Shown here: positions 27,377 through 36,480 of the stretch, in pieces
Numbering within the stretch: the stretch's first letter is position 1
Layout: the number at the start of each line of letters is the position of its first letter
DNA from: Gordonia sputi NBRC 100414
GTDB lineage: Bacteria; Actinomycetota; Actinomycetes; Mycobacteriales; Mycobacteriaceae
Reading direction: 5' to 3'
DNA length: 64,000 nucleotides
NCBI RefSeq assembly: GCF_000248055.1
Contig: NZ_BAFC01000080.1
Coordinates: 1 to 64,000, forward strand
Made by a program: the position numbers and the translations under genes
The notes under the pieces: generated by a model
Database searches by the model: none
Told to the model about the DNA's origin: nothing
What the model saw: only the letters and a program-made list of their open reading frames with translations

Positions 27377-30301
27377 TTGATCTCGGTGTTGGCCGCGTTG
27401 GCCGTGTGTGCGCTCATCGCACCCGCCATCGTTCATGCGCTCGGCACCAGGGGTTTCTACGTACTCGCGTTGGCTCCGCTCGGCGGACTGATCTGGGTTT
27501 TCCTCAATTGGCCGCATGCGCACGACGCCCCTCGCGTCGAGACGGTCACCTGGGCCCCGACGCTGCAGATGGATTTCGTGATGCGTTTCGACACGCTCAC
27601 GGCCATCATGTCGGTGCTGATCCTCGGTGTCGGGGCACTCGTGCTCTGTTACTGCGCCAATTACTTCGACGACGCTCGCCCACGGGTCGCCATCTTCGGT
27701 GGCGAGATGATCGCGTTCGCCGCGGCGATGTTCGGTCTGGTCGCCAGCGACAACATGCTGATGCTCTATATTTTCTGGGAGCTCACCACGGTGTTGTCGT
27801 TCATGCTCGTCGGCTTCTACCACGTCCGCGCCACCTCGCGTAGATCCGCGACGCAGGCACTGCTCGTGACCACTCTCGGCGGACTAGCGATGCTCGTCGG
27901 CATCATCATGCTCGGCGAACGCACCGGGTCGTATCTGCTCTCCGACCTCGTTACGCACCCGCCGTCGAGCGGCATCTTTGTCGACGTCGCGATCGTGCTG
28001 GTGCTGATCGGCGCCGTCAGCAAGTCCGCGATCGTCCCGTTCCACTTCTGGCTGCCCGGTGCGATGGCAGCGCCGACACCGGTCAGCGCATACCTGCACG
28101 CCGCAGCGATGGTGAAGGCGGGCATCTACCTGATCGGACGGCTGGCACCCGGCTTCTCGGGCCTCACCAGTTGGCAGGTCATGACGATCGGGCTCGGCTG
28201 TTTCACGATGGTGCTCGGTGGCTGGCGTTCGCTGCGCGAACTCGATCTCAAGCTCATCCTCGCGTTCGGCACGGTCTCGCAGCTCGGCTTCCTCGCCGTG
28301 CTGTTCGGCATGGGCGATGCGAACGTCGCGATGGCCGCGCTGGCGATGCTGGTGGCACACGCAATGTTCAAAGCCGCGCTGTTCATGGTCGTCGGCATCA
28401 TCGACCACTCGACGGGTACCCGCGACATCCGCAAGCTGGCCCGCCTCGGACACCGTCTACCCGTCCTCGCCGTCATCGCCGCCATCGCGGGCGCGAGCAT
28501 GGCCGGACTGCCATTCACCATGGGGTTCGTCGGCAAAGAGACCGCGTTCGCGTCGATCTGGGACACCGGCTCGCTGCAGCACTGGCAGGCGGAGACGGTC
28601 GACTACGTGCTGCTGGCGGGATCGATCATCACGATGGCGTACACGACCCGCTTCCTGTGGGGCGCGTTCGGCCGCAAGGTGCGCAGGCTTCCGAGCCGTG
28701 TCGTCGCACAGATGCATCCGCCGTCGGTCGCGTTCCAGACGCCACCCGCGATCCTGGCTGTACTCGGCGTCGTCACCGCTTTCCTGAGTCCGCTGATCGG
28801 CGAGGCCTTCGAGCCCTACGCCGAGAGCCTGCCGTCGTACGGCCACGAGATCGAACACCTGGGCATGTGGCACGGCTTCGGCCTGCCTGTGGTCTTCTCG
28901 ATCATCGTCATCGTCGGCGGCGCAGCACTGTTCCTACTGATCAGACGCCTTCGGGATGTACTGTTCCGCTACCGCCCGCTACTCAACGCCGACCGCATCT
29001 ACGACGCGACGCTGCGCGCGGCCGACACACTCTCGCTGACGCTTACTCGCAACACCCAGCGCGGTTCACTGCCCATCACCCAGGGCGTGATCATGTGCAC
29101 CGCGATCATCCTGCCCATCACGGTGCTGTTCCTCGGTTCACGTGATCGACTCTCGCCACGCGGTTTCGACTCGTCGATCGAGGTGGTGATCGGAGGGATC
29201 ATGGCCGCGGCCGCGCTCGCAGCGGTCCTGCTGCGTAACCGACTCGCGGCGACGCTGATCGTCGGTGTCACGGGCTACGGCTGCGGCGTGCTGTTCGCGC
29301 TCTACGGCGCCCCCGACCTCGCGCTCACCCAGTTCCTCGTCGAGACGCTCACCCTGGTCATCTTCGTGCTGGTCCTGCGCAAGCTGCCCGCAGAACCCGA
29401 ACCGCGCCACGCGACGAGGTTCAAGGCGGTTCGCGCGCTCATCGGCGCGGCGGTCGGTGTGAGCCTCGTGGTCATCGGACTCTTCGCCGCTGCCGCGCGC
29501 AATTCACAGCCGGTCTCGGTCGACATCCCCGAGGCCGCATACAAGTGGGGACACGGCGCCAATGCGGTCAACGTACTGCTCGTCGACATCCGCGCGTGGG
29601 ACACGATGGGCGAGATCAGCGTGCTCATCGTCGCGGCGACCGGCGTCGCGTCGATGGTGTTCCGCAACCGCAGATTCGGTGCCGCGCCGCGTGTGTCCGA
29701 CGCCGCACGCATGCTCGCGAATGGTCCCAACGGTGGCCCGAACGGCCAGAACGACGAAGACGACGACCCGATCCCACCAGACCGCACGACGTGGCTGCGC
29801 GGCAGCGAGTTCCGCGACCCGCGCCACCGGTCGATGGTCTTGGAGGCGACAACCCGTCTGATCTTCCCGACGATGGTCGTGCTCTCGGTCTACTTCTTCT
29901 TCGCCGGCCACAACGCTCCCGGCGGCGGGTTCGCCGGTGGCCTCACGATGGGTCTTGCCCTGGTGTTGCGCTATCTGGCGGGCGGCCGCTACGAACTCGG
30001 CGAGGCGCTGCCCATCGAACCCGGCAAGTTCCTCGGTGCGGGACTGTTGATCTCCGCGGGCACCGCGGCGACCTCGATGCTGCTCGGTGCGCCCGCGCTC
30101 TCGTCTGCGGTTCTCAAGGTCACGGTGCCGCTGCTCGGCGACGTCAAGATCGTCACCGCACTGTTCTTCGACCTCGGCATCTACCTGATCGTGGTCGGCC
30201 TGGTGCTCGACATCCTGCGGAGCCTCGGCGCACGCCTCGACGTCGAGACCTCGGTCCCGGCGGGCACCGTCATGCGCGTACCCGGGGAGGTCAGCCGATG
30301 A
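27377..30301 (+). CDS. mrpA: Mrp antiporter subunit A (with fused MrpB domain)
   Basis: Predicted 974-residue core subunit of the Mrp multi-subunit Na+(K+)/H+ antiporter, homologous to complex I NuoL/NuoM. The proton-channel region carries SAYLHAAAMVKAGIYLIGRL and GMGDANVAMAALAMLVAHAM. About residues 820-970 form an MrpB-like domain (LIFPTMVVLSVYFFFAGHNA, GGGFAGGLTMGLALVLRYL), so A and B are one polypeptide and there is no separate mrpB. The start is TTG at 27377, with GGAG six bases upstream. It heads a tight A(B)-C-D-E-F-G operon and overlaps mrpC by 4 bp. Confidence 0.94.
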   Translation: MISVLAALAVCALIAPAIVHALGTRGFYVLALAPLGGLIWVFLNWPHAHDAPRVETVTWAPTLQMDFVMRFDTLTAIMSVLILGVGALVLCYCANYFDDARPRVAIFGGEMIAFAAAMFGLVASDNMLMLYIFWELTTVLSFMLVGFYHVRATSRRSATQALLVTTLGGLAMLVGIIMLGERTGSYLLSDLVTHPPSSGIFVDVAIVLVLIGAVSKSAIVPFHFWLPGAMAAPTPVSAYLHAAAMVKAGIYLIGRLAPGFSGLTSWQVMTIGLGCFTMVLGGWRSLRELDLKLILAFGTVSQLGFLAVLFGMGDANVAMAALAMLVAHAMFKAALFMVVGIIDHSTGTRDIRKLARLGHRLPVLAVIAAIAGASMAGLPFTMGFVGKETAFASIWDTGSLQHWQAETVDYVLLAGSIITMAYTTRFLWGAFGRKVRRLPSRVVAQMHPPSVAFQTPPAILAVLGVVTAFLSPLIGEAFEPYAESLPSYGHEIEHLGMWHGFGLPVVFSIIVIVGGAALFLLIRRLRDVLFRYRPLLNADRIYDATLRAADTLSLTLTRNTQRGSLPITQGVIMCTAIILPITVLFLGSRDRLSPRGFDSSIEVVIGGIMAAAALAAVLLRNRLAATLIVGVTGYGCGVLFALYGAPDLALTQFLVETLTLVIFVLVLRKLPAEPEPRHATRFKAVRALIGAAVGVSLVVIGLFAAAARNSQPVSVDIPEAAYKWGHGANAVNVLLVDIRAWDTMGEISVLIVAATGVASMVFRNRRFGAAPRVSDAARMLANGPNGGPNGQNDEDDDPIPPDRTTWLRGSEFRDPRHRSMVLEATTRLIFPTMVVLSVYFFFAGHNAPGGGFAGGLTMGLALVLRYLAGGRYELGEALPIEPGKFLGAGLLISAGTAATSMLLGAPALSSAVLKVTVPLLGDVKIVTALFFDLGIYLIVVGLVLDILRSLGARLDVETSVPAGTVMRVPGEVSR

Positions 30302-30987
30302 GCGTCAACCTCGGACTCCTGGTCATCGTCGCAGTCCTCGCCGCCTGCGGCTCGTATCTCCTGATGGAACGCAGCCTGATCCGCATGCTGCTGGGTCTGC
30401 TGCTCGTCGGAAACGGCATCAACCTGCTGATCATCACCCTCGCGGGTCCTCCGGGTAATCCGCCGATCCTCGGCAGGACGTCGGATCACCGCACGCACGA
30501 CGCCGACCCTCTCGCGCAGGCGATGGTCCTCACGGCGATCGTCATCACGATGGGTGTGGCCGCGTTCATCCTCGCGATGGTCTACCGGCTGTTCGTCCTC
30601 AACCGAGACGACGACGACGTCGAAGACGACGTCGAGGACCTCAAGGTGCTCAACACCAGCCTGCAGACAGCACCTGACCGCGACCGCAGTGACAACCCCG
30701 AGACCGGCGCCGACACACCACTCGGCGACCTGTTCGACGACGAAGGCAACCCGCTGACACCCGAGGAGTACGCCGCACTGCACCGGTCCAAGATCGAAAC
30801 CGACCTCATGCCAGAAGACGACGACGTCGTCGACGAGGTCTCGCGCGAAGAGGACGAACTCGCCGAGGCCGGCCTCGACGTGGTCGACATGACGTGGCCG
30901 CTCGGCAACGACCTGCAGGATCCGGACAAGCCCTATCCCGGAACGGCCGACCCGCGTGATCCACCGCAGCCGGGAGACGATCGATGA
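30298..30987 (+). CDS. mrpC: Mrp antiporter subunit C with acidic tail
   Basis: Predicted 229-residue NuoK-like subunit. The first 100 residues are the three-helix MrpC core (SYLLMERSLIRMLLGLLLVG, NGINLLIITLAGPPGNPP, DPLAQAMVLTAIVITMGVAA). The remaining 120 residues are a strongly acidic cytoplasmic tail (DDDDVEDDVEDL, then Asp/Glu/Pro-rich) that ordinary MrpC proteins of about 110-150 residues lack. ATG overlaps the mrpA stop. GGGGAGG precedes it. Confidence 0.93.
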   Translation: MSVNLGLLVIVAVLAACGSYLLMERSLIRMLLGLLLVGNGINLLIITLAGPPGNPPILGRTSDHRTHDADPLAQAMVLTAIVITMGVAAFILAMVYRLFVLNRDDDDVEDDVEDLKVLNTSLQTAPDRDRSDNPETGADTPLGDLFDDEGNPLTPEEYAALHRSKIETDLMPEDDDVVDEVSREEDELAEAGLDVVDMTWPLGNDLQDPDKPYPGTADPRDPPQPGDDR

Positions 30988-32591
30988 TCCCCCAGCCCTC
31001 GTGGATTCCGGTTCTCATCACGCTGCCGACCCTCGTACCGCTGCTCGGTGCCGCGATCACACTGCTCGCCGGTCGCAGCCCGATCCTGCAGCGCGCAGTC
31101 GCTCTCGTCGCGATCGGTACCGCGCTCGTCGCGTCGGGCATGATGCTCTACCTCACCGACGAACACGGGACGTTCTCCCTCCACATCGGCGGGTGGGGCT
31201 CGAAGGGGTACCCGAACGGTCCGCTCGGGATCACGTTGGTCGTCGATCCGCTCGCCGCGTTGATGCTGGTCGTCTCGACGGTCGTGCTGCTGTGCGTGGT
31301 GAGCTACGCGATCGGGCAGGGTATCCGCGACGGAACGTCGCAGCAGCCGGTGTCGATCTTCCTGCCGACCTACCTGATCCTGTGCGCAGGCGTCTGCAAC
31401 TCCTTCCTCGCAGGCGACCTGTTCAACCTGTTCGTCTCGTTCGAGATCCTGCTGTCGGCGAGCTTCGTACTGCTCACACTGGGTGCCAGCGGCGAACGCG
31501 TGCGTGCGGGGGCGTCGTACGTGATGGTCTCGATGCTCTCGTCCCTGGTCTTCCTCTCAGGCATCGCATTCGCGTACGCGACGACCGGCACACTCAACCT
31601 CGCCGAGATGGCACTGCGACTCGATACCGTGGCCGATGGCACCCGCAACGCGCTCTACGCGGTGCTCCTCGTCGCATTCGGTATCAAGGCCGCGGTGTTC
31701 CCACTGTCGTCGTGGTTGCCCGACTCGTATCCCACGGCCCCCGCGCCGGTCACCGCGGTGTTCGCAGGCTTGCTGACCAAGGTCGGTGTGTACGCGATCA
31801 TGCGCACACACACGCTGCTGTTCCCCGGCGGATCGATGGACTCGATCCTCATGGTCGCGGGCCTGCTGACGATGCTGATCGGCATCTTCGGTGCGATCGC
31901 GCAGTCCGATATCAAGCGACTGTTGTCGTTCACGCTCGTCTCGCACATCGGCTACATGATCTTCGGCATCGCGCTGTCGTCGCGACTCGGACTGTCCGCG
32001 GCGATCTACTACGTCGCGCACCACATTCTCGTGCAGACGACGCTGTTCCTGGTCGTCGGCCTGATCGAGCGACAGGCGGGCTCTGCGTCGTTGCGCCGAC
32101 TCGGCGGTCTGATCGCCAGCCCCCTGCTCGCAGGACTCTTCCTGATCCCGGCGCTCAACCTCGGCGGTATCCCGCCGTTCTCCGGGTTCATCGGCAAGGT
32201 CGGGTTGCTCGAGGCGGGCACACGCGACGGGTCGGTGCTCGCGTGGTTGTTGGTTGCCGGTTCGGTGATCACTAGCCTGTTGACCCTCTACGTGATGGCC
32301 CGTGTGTGGACCAAGGCGTTCTGGCGACCGCGTGCCGACGCTCCCGAGGGCGAGCTCGCCGACAGCGCACCGTCTGCCCTCATCGACGAGCGTGCCGACA
32401 TCTCGTTCGACGACCGCGAAGACGTGGGCCGAATGCCGACGTCCATGGTGGTGCCGACCGCGCTGATGGTCGCAGCCGGTCTCGTGCTGACCTTCTGGGC
32501 AGGTCCGATTCTGCGCTTCACCGACAGTGCCGCCGACAACATCACCGACCGCAACAACTACATCGTCAGCGTGCTGGGAGGTGACAGATGA
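30984..32591 (+). CDS. mrpD: Mrp antiporter subunit D
   Basis: Predicted 535-residue NuoM/NuoN-like proton-translocating subunit with about 14 helices. Diagnostic segments are LSSWLPDSYPTAPAPVTAVF, AGLLTKVGVYAIMRTHTLLF, IAQSDIKRLLSFTLVSHIGY and IPPFSGFIGKVGLLEAG. A charged, cytoplasmic-looking insert (about 450-490) precedes the last helix. It overlaps mrpC and mrpE by 4 bp each. Confidence 0.94.
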   Translation: MIPQPSWIPVLITLPTLVPLLGAAITLLAGRSPILQRAVALVAIGTALVASGMMLYLTDEHGTFSLHIGGWGSKGYPNGPLGITLVVDPLAALMLVVSTVVLLCVVSYAIGQGIRDGTSQQPVSIFLPTYLILCAGVCNSFLAGDLFNLFVSFEILLSASFVLLTLGASGERVRAGASYVMVSMLSSLVFLSGIAFAYATTGTLNLAEMALRLDTVADGTRNALYAVLLVAFGIKAAVFPLSSWLPDSYPTAPAPVTAVFAGLLTKVGVYAIMRTHTLLFPGGSMDSILMVAGLLTMLIGIFGAIAQSDIKRLLSFTLVSHIGYMIFGIALSSRLGLSAAIYYVAHHILVQTTLFLVVGLIERQAGSASLRRLGGLIASPLLAGLFLIPALNLGGIPPFSGFIGKVGLLEAGTRDGSVLAWLLVAGSVITSLLTLYVMARVWTKAFWRPRADAPEGELADSAPSALIDERADISFDDREDVGRMPTSMVVPTALMVAAGLVLTFWAGPILRFTDSAADNITDRNNYIVSVLGGDR

Positions 32592-33406
32592 CGGACGAAC
32601 ACCCCGAAAAGCGCGATCCCGGAAAGCACGACCCGGCTCAGCAAGCCCAGCGTCGCAGCTCCGGTGCGGTACGCGCGCCCGGAAAAGGGCCCGTGAGGTC
32701 GTTCCTCGTCAATGCGTGGCGCGTGTCGCTGCTGTTCATCTTCTGGAACACAGTCCGCGTGTTCGTGTGGCTCCGTGAACACATCCGCCTGCCCGGCCGC
32801 ATCGCGGGCGACGGCCGTGAACTGGCCGTTCGACTCTGGGTTCTCGCCTGGCTCACCTTCGTCTGGGTGTTGCTGTGGGGCACGGTGTCGTGGGCCAACA
32901 TCATCGGCGGCATCGTGCTCGCGCTGGCCATCTCCATCCTGTTGCCGCTGCCCCGGGTGCCGGTCGAGGGTCGCATCCACCCGGTGTCGGTGCTGTGGCT
33001 GGTCGCACGGCTGATCGTCGACTTCTTCGTGTCGAGTGCGCAGGTCGCATGGGCCGCGATCCGACCCGGCTACCGCCCGCTCGGCGCGGTCATCCGAGTG
33101 CGGGTGGCAATCAAGTCCGACATGGTGCTCACTCTCGCCGTCGACTATCTCAATCTCGTGCCCGGCACCATGGTGCTGGAAATCGACCACCGTCGTCGGC
33201 TGATCTACGTGCACGTCTTCGACGTCCGATCGGACAAGAAGGTGCGCGCGTTCCACCGGCAGATCGAGTTTGTCGAGCGAATGTTCATCAAGGCATTCGA
33301 GCGCGATAGCGAATGGCACCCGAGCCCGTACCACGGCATCGACGACGACTATCACCACGTACGCACCGCCGAGCGGGCGTCGATCAAAGCGGAGCAGAAC
33401 CGATGA
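32588..33406 (+). CDS. mrpE: Mrp antiporter subunit E
   Basis: Predicted 272-residue MrpE, longer than the usual 160-190. A basic N-terminal extension of about 70 residues precedes the conserved core with VSWANIIGGIVLALAISILL, SADYLN-like NLVPGTMVLEIDHRRRLIYV and HVFDVRSDKKVRAFHRQIEF. The C-terminus carries about 40 extra charged residues. Contiguous with D and F by 4-bp overlaps. Confidence 0.92.
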   Translation: MTDEHPEKRDPGKHDPAQQAQRRSSGAVRAPGKGPVRSFLVNAWRVSLLFIFWNTVRVFVWLREHIRLPGRIAGDGRELAVRLWVLAWLTFVWVLLWGTVSWANIIGGIVLALAISILLPLPRVPVEGRIHPVSVLWLVARLIVDFFVSSAQVAWAAIRPGYRPLGAVIRVRVAIKSDMVLTLAVDYLNLVPGTMVLEIDHRRRLIYVHVFDVRSDKKVRAFHRQIEFVERMFIKAFERDSEWHPSPYHGIDDDYHHVRTAERASIKAEQNR

Positions 33407-33666
33407 GCGTCGTCTGGGTGATCGTGGCCGCGCTACTGCTCGTCGCTGCCGTGCTGACCGCTGCCCGTGCGCTGATGGGACCGACAACCCTCGACCGCCT
33501 CGTCGCGCTCGACACACTCATCGCGCTCGCGATGTGCGGTCTCGCCGTGTGGGCTGCCTACAGCGGCGACACCACCGTCGTACCCGGCGTCGTCGCGCTC
33601 GCGCTCCTCAGCTTCGTCGGATCGATCGCGATCGCCCGCTTCCGAGTTCGGGACGACCAGACATGA
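33403..33666 (+). CDS. mrpF: Mrp antiporter subunit F
   Basis: Predicted 87-residue three-helix subunit of the Mrp complex. It shows ARALMGPTTLDRLVALDTLI, followed by LLSFVGSIAIARF. The ATG at 33403 overlaps the mrpE stop, which fixes the start despite an open frame upstream. Confidence 0.92.
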   Translation: MSVVWVIVAALLLVAAVLTAARALMGPTTLDRLVALDTLIALAMCGLAVWAAYSGDTTVVPGVVALALLSFVGSIAIARFRVRDDQT

Positions 33667-33679
33667 GGGGGCAACGACC

Positions 33680-34012
33680 ATGATCGTCGACATCGTCAGC
33701 TCGGTCTTCCTCATCCTCGGTGCACTGATGGCGTTCACCGCGGCGCTCGGAGTGTTCCGGTTCCCCGACACGTTGAGTCGAATGCACGCGGCGACCAAGC
33801 CCCAGACGTTCGGACTGTTGCAGATCCTCCTGGGAGCGATCATCCAACTCGGCGACAACGTCGACGTTGGAATGTTGATTCTCGCCGGCCTCTTCGCAAT
33901 CATCACGGCACCGGTGATCGCGCATAGAATAGGCCGATTGGTATACCAGGAACAACGTGCCCAGGACGGATTGATCGCGAAAGAACGTTTGGACCGGGGC
34001 GATATCGACTGA
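33680..34012 (+). CDS. mrpG: Mrp antiporter subunit G
   Basis: Predicted 110-residue last subunit of the Mrp complex, with three helices and the MrpG signature FRFPDTLSRMHAATKPQTFG. It is preceded by a GAGGGG-type site. It ends the six-gene operon, so all Mrp functions (A/B fused, C, D, E, F, G) are present. Confidence 0.93.
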   Translation: MIVDIVSSVFLILGALMAFTAALGVFRFPDTLSRMHAATKPQTFGLLQILLGAIIQLGDNVDVGMLILAGLFAIITAPVIAHRIGRLVYQEQRAQDGLIAKERLDRGDID

Positions 34013-34135
34013 TCTCGTCACAATCACCTGTGAAGCGTCGCTTCCTACACAGTGTTCGGTCACAATTATGTGGGGGATTCGTCCTCGCGCCATCCGCGCG
34101 AACGATGAGCACGCGGAGGTGAAGGAGTGGCGTCG

Positions 34136-36451
34136 GTGGCGAAGCGGTTTGATCAGCGCTCGCTCGCGATGCTGTGCAGCCAGGTCGGTGCTGTCCCACT
34201 CATCGCATTCGGGCTCTCGTCGAATTCCTTCCTCATTCCCGGCACCCACTGGGTATTGGTCCTCGTCGGGATCTTCACGCTCTTCTCGGTTGCGCTCACG
34301 GTCCGCGCCGGCAAGCTCACCGATCGGCAATTCACGCTCGACGGTTTCGGCGGGATGCTGGGGATCGCGGCTTCTGCGGCCGTCATCGCCGACGATGGCT
34401 CGGCCATCGCCGTACTCGTCCTGATCGCCACGGTGCCCGCCCTCACCGCCATGGCATCGCCGCAACGTCTCGTGGTCAGTTTCGTCGTCGCGGCAATGGC
34501 TCTCGCGTGCGCGGTCATGGCCGCACGCGCCACATCGCCGACCGCTCTGGCCGTCGGGGGTGGCGCGGTTCTGATGGCGATCGCAATCCCGACGATCATG
34601 GTCACGATGCTGCGTCGCACCCTGTTGTCGTTGCTCGCGGAGCAGGCGAGACTGAGCATCACCGATCCCCTCACCGGGGCCCTCAACAGGCGAGGCCTCT
34701 TCGACGGCGCGGCAGCGATGTTCCGCTCGGCCCACCGGGCGGGCAGAAGCATCGCGATGCTCGTCATCGACATCGACCACTTCAAACGCATCAACGACGC
34801 CCACGGTCACGCCGCAGGCGACGCGATCCTCGTCGATGTGACCACACTGCTGCGCGACAACGTCCCCGACGACGCTCTGGTCGCGAGAACGGGCGGCGAA
34901 GAGTTCACCGTGCTGGCGGTCGTCGACGACGAGGGGCAACTGCGCGACATCGCTGCACGGCTGTGTCTCACCGTGCACGCACATGCGGGAGTCACGATCA
35001 GCGTCGGCGGCGTAACCGCCGACCCCAAGGAACTCTACGACGACGACTCCGCACAGACGCCTCATGGCCTCGACCAGCTCATCGCTCCGGCCGACCACCT
35101 TCTCTACGCCGCAAAGCACCTCGGTCGAAACCGGTCGGTCGTCTCGTCCATCGCCGAATTCAGCTGGCGCGCCGCCGATACAGCGGCGACGCGGCCAGGT
35201 CGTGCGCCTGCCCCTCCGGCGACCTCTGGAACAAGCACACCGCGCGAACTCGCGGATACCGCCGCCATCAGCCGCGTGCGGACGAGGAGAGAGTCCATGA
35301 TCGAGATCCTGCACCCCTACTACGACGCCGCGCGGATCGCGCAGCTCACCGACGCGTCACACCGCGAGCTGGTCGACATGTGGCCGTCGGCGATCGAGGA
35401 ACTCCGCGCGCTCGACGCGCTCGAGCACATCGAGCCGGGGTACTCACCACACGGGCTCGTCGACTTCGACGACCCCGCCGTCATCGACGACCGCACACGG
35501 TACGTCCTGATCAACTGGCGGAACACTGTCGTCCGAATGCCCGACGCCGAACTGTTCTACCGACTCAAAACAGCGCGCAACCGATTCCTGCTCACCGGCT
35601 CCGAGCAGGAGCGGTGGCATGACGCCACGGTCGCCGTCGCGGGACTTTCCGTCGGCTCGTCGGCGCTGGCATCGTGCGCGCTGACCGGTGCCCGCGGTTT
35701 CCACATCGCCGACTCTGATCGCCTCTCACCGACCAACCTCAACCGCATGTCGGCTTCGATCTGCGACGTCGGACTCTCCAAGATCGACATCGCCGAACGC
35801 CGCATCCTCGAGGGTGATCCGTACTCGTCGGTGACCCGGTTCGCGCACGGCTACTCGACCGACGTGGCCGACGAATTCCTCGGAGTGGCGACGGGCAAGC
35901 CGGTCTCGGTGATCATCGAGGAGATCGACGACGTCGCGATGAAGATCGACATGCGTCGACGCGCTCGCGCAGCACGCATTCCGGTGGTCAGCGTCACCGA
36001 CATCGGCGAGAACGTGATGCTCGACATCGAGCGATACGATCTCGATCCCGAGCACCCGATCTTCCACGGACGCGGCGAGAACTTCAGCCCCGCCGACGCT
36101 GCCGACCCGACGCAGCGACTCGACATGGCGATGGCGATCGTCGGCGACAATCTGACGTCGCGGATGGCGTTCTCCGCGGGTCAGGTCGGTCGGAGTCTAG
36201 CGTCCTGGCCGCAGCTCGGCTCGACCGCTGCGATGTCAGGCGGCCTCGCGGCCGCGGCTGCCCGCAACATCGTGTGCGGACGTCCGGTCGTGTCCGGACG
36301 CTACGTCCTCGACATCGAGCACATGATTCTGGCCGAGCGCGAATACCACGAGATGCAGTGGAACGAACTCACCCCCGATGTGTTCGCCGCGGTCTTCACC
36401 GAGAGCACAAGCGAGCGACCGACGACCGGTAGGCCGCTCGCTTCCGAATAG
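34136..36451 (+). CDS. Membrane GGDEF diguanylate cyclase fused to E1/ThiF-like domain
   Basis: Predicted 771-residue fusion. Residues 1-165 hold about five to six transmembrane helices. Residues 170-340 are a GGDEF domain with DPLTGALNRR, LVIDIDHFKRINDAHGH and active-site GGEEF at 253-257, so it should make c-di-GMP. The inhibitory RxxD site just upstream reads PDDA, so product inhibition is probably absent. A Pro/Ala/Thr-rich linker (about 340-387) leads to an E1/ThiF/MoeB-type adenylation domain: GLSVGSSA near 503, DSDRLSPTNLNRM near 526, and GLSKIDIAERRI. No CxxC zinc pairs or obvious catalytic Cys were seen. This half resembles the MoeY/Rv1355c-type family. GTG at 34136 follows AAGGAG by 8 bases; an earlier GTG at 34127 overlaps that site. 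An internal start at 35297 could give a free 384-residue E1 protein. Confidence 0.85.
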   Translation: MAKRFDQRSLAMLCSQVGAVPLIAFGLSSNSFLIPGTHWVLVLVGIFTLFSVALTVRAGKLTDRQFTLDGFGGMLGIAASAAVIADDGSAIAVLVLIATVPALTAMASPQRLVVSFVVAAMALACAVMAARATSPTALAVGGGAVLMAIAIPTIMVTMLRRTLLSLLAEQARLSITDPLTGALNRRGLFDGAAAMFRSAHRAGRSIAMLVIDIDHFKRINDAHGHAAGDAILVDVTTLLRDNVPDDALVARTGGEEFTVLAVVDDEGQLRDIAARLCLTVHAHAGVTISVGGVTADPKELYDDDSAQTPHGLDQLIAPADHLLYAAKHLGRNRSVVSSIAEFSWRAADTAATRPGRAPAPPATSGTSTPRELADTAAISRVRTRRESMIEILHPYYDAARIAQLTDASHRELVDMWPSAIEELRALDALEHIEPGYSPHGLVDFDDPAVIDDRTRYVLINWRNTVVRMPDAELFYRLKTARNRFLLTGSEQERWHDATVAVAGLSVGSSALASCALTGARGFHIADSDRLSPTNLNRMSASICDVGLSKIDIAERRILEGDPYSSVTRFAHGYSTDVADEFLGVATGKPVSVIIEEIDDVAMKIDMRRRARAARIPVVSVTDIGENVMLDIERYDLDPEHPIFHGRGENFSPADAADPTQRLDMAMAIVGDNLTSRMAFSAGQVGRSLASWPQLGSTAAMSGGLAAAAARNIVCGRPVVSGRYVLDIEHMILAEREYHEMQWNELTPDVFAAVFTESTSERPTTGRPLASE
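35282..35299 (+). promoter_or_regulatory. Internal ribosome binding site and ATG in GGDEF-E1 gene
   Basis: GAGGAGAGAG lies six to seven bases before an in-frame ATG (35297-35299), exactly where the E1-like half begins (MIEILHPYYDAARI). This would allow separate translation of the E1 part, or may be left over from two once-separate genes. In-frame SD-like runs can also occur by chance in Arg/Glu-rich linkers. Confidence 0.4.
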
Positions 36452-36470
36452 CGTCGTCCGAATAGCGTCG
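36443..36470. repeat. 14-bp tandem duplication at the stop of the fusion gene
   Basis: TCCGAATAGCGTCG occurs twice in direct succession (36443-36456 and 36457-36470). The first copy contains the TAG stop codon of the GGDEF-E1 gene. It lies between two converging genes. Confidence 0.7.
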
Positions 36471-36480
36471 TCGTAATCGC

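Noticed and set aside
29545-30297. Long open frame extending mrpC upstream
   Set aside because: It lies inside mrpA in another frame and is Arg-rich. The mrpC start overlaps the mrpA stop and begins the MrpC homology.
33608-35314. 568-codon open frame on the minus strand across mrpG and the GGDEF-E1 gene
   Set aside because: Covers genes with clear motifs on the plus strand; its own composition is His/Arg/Asp/Glu-rich with no recognisable domain.
34136-36451. ThiF or MoeB of thiamine/molybdopterin synthesis, because thiC-thiD and moeA are nearby
   Set aside because: The E1 domain is fused to a GGDEF domain, lacks obvious zinc CxxC pairs, and is not in an operon with thi or moe genes.
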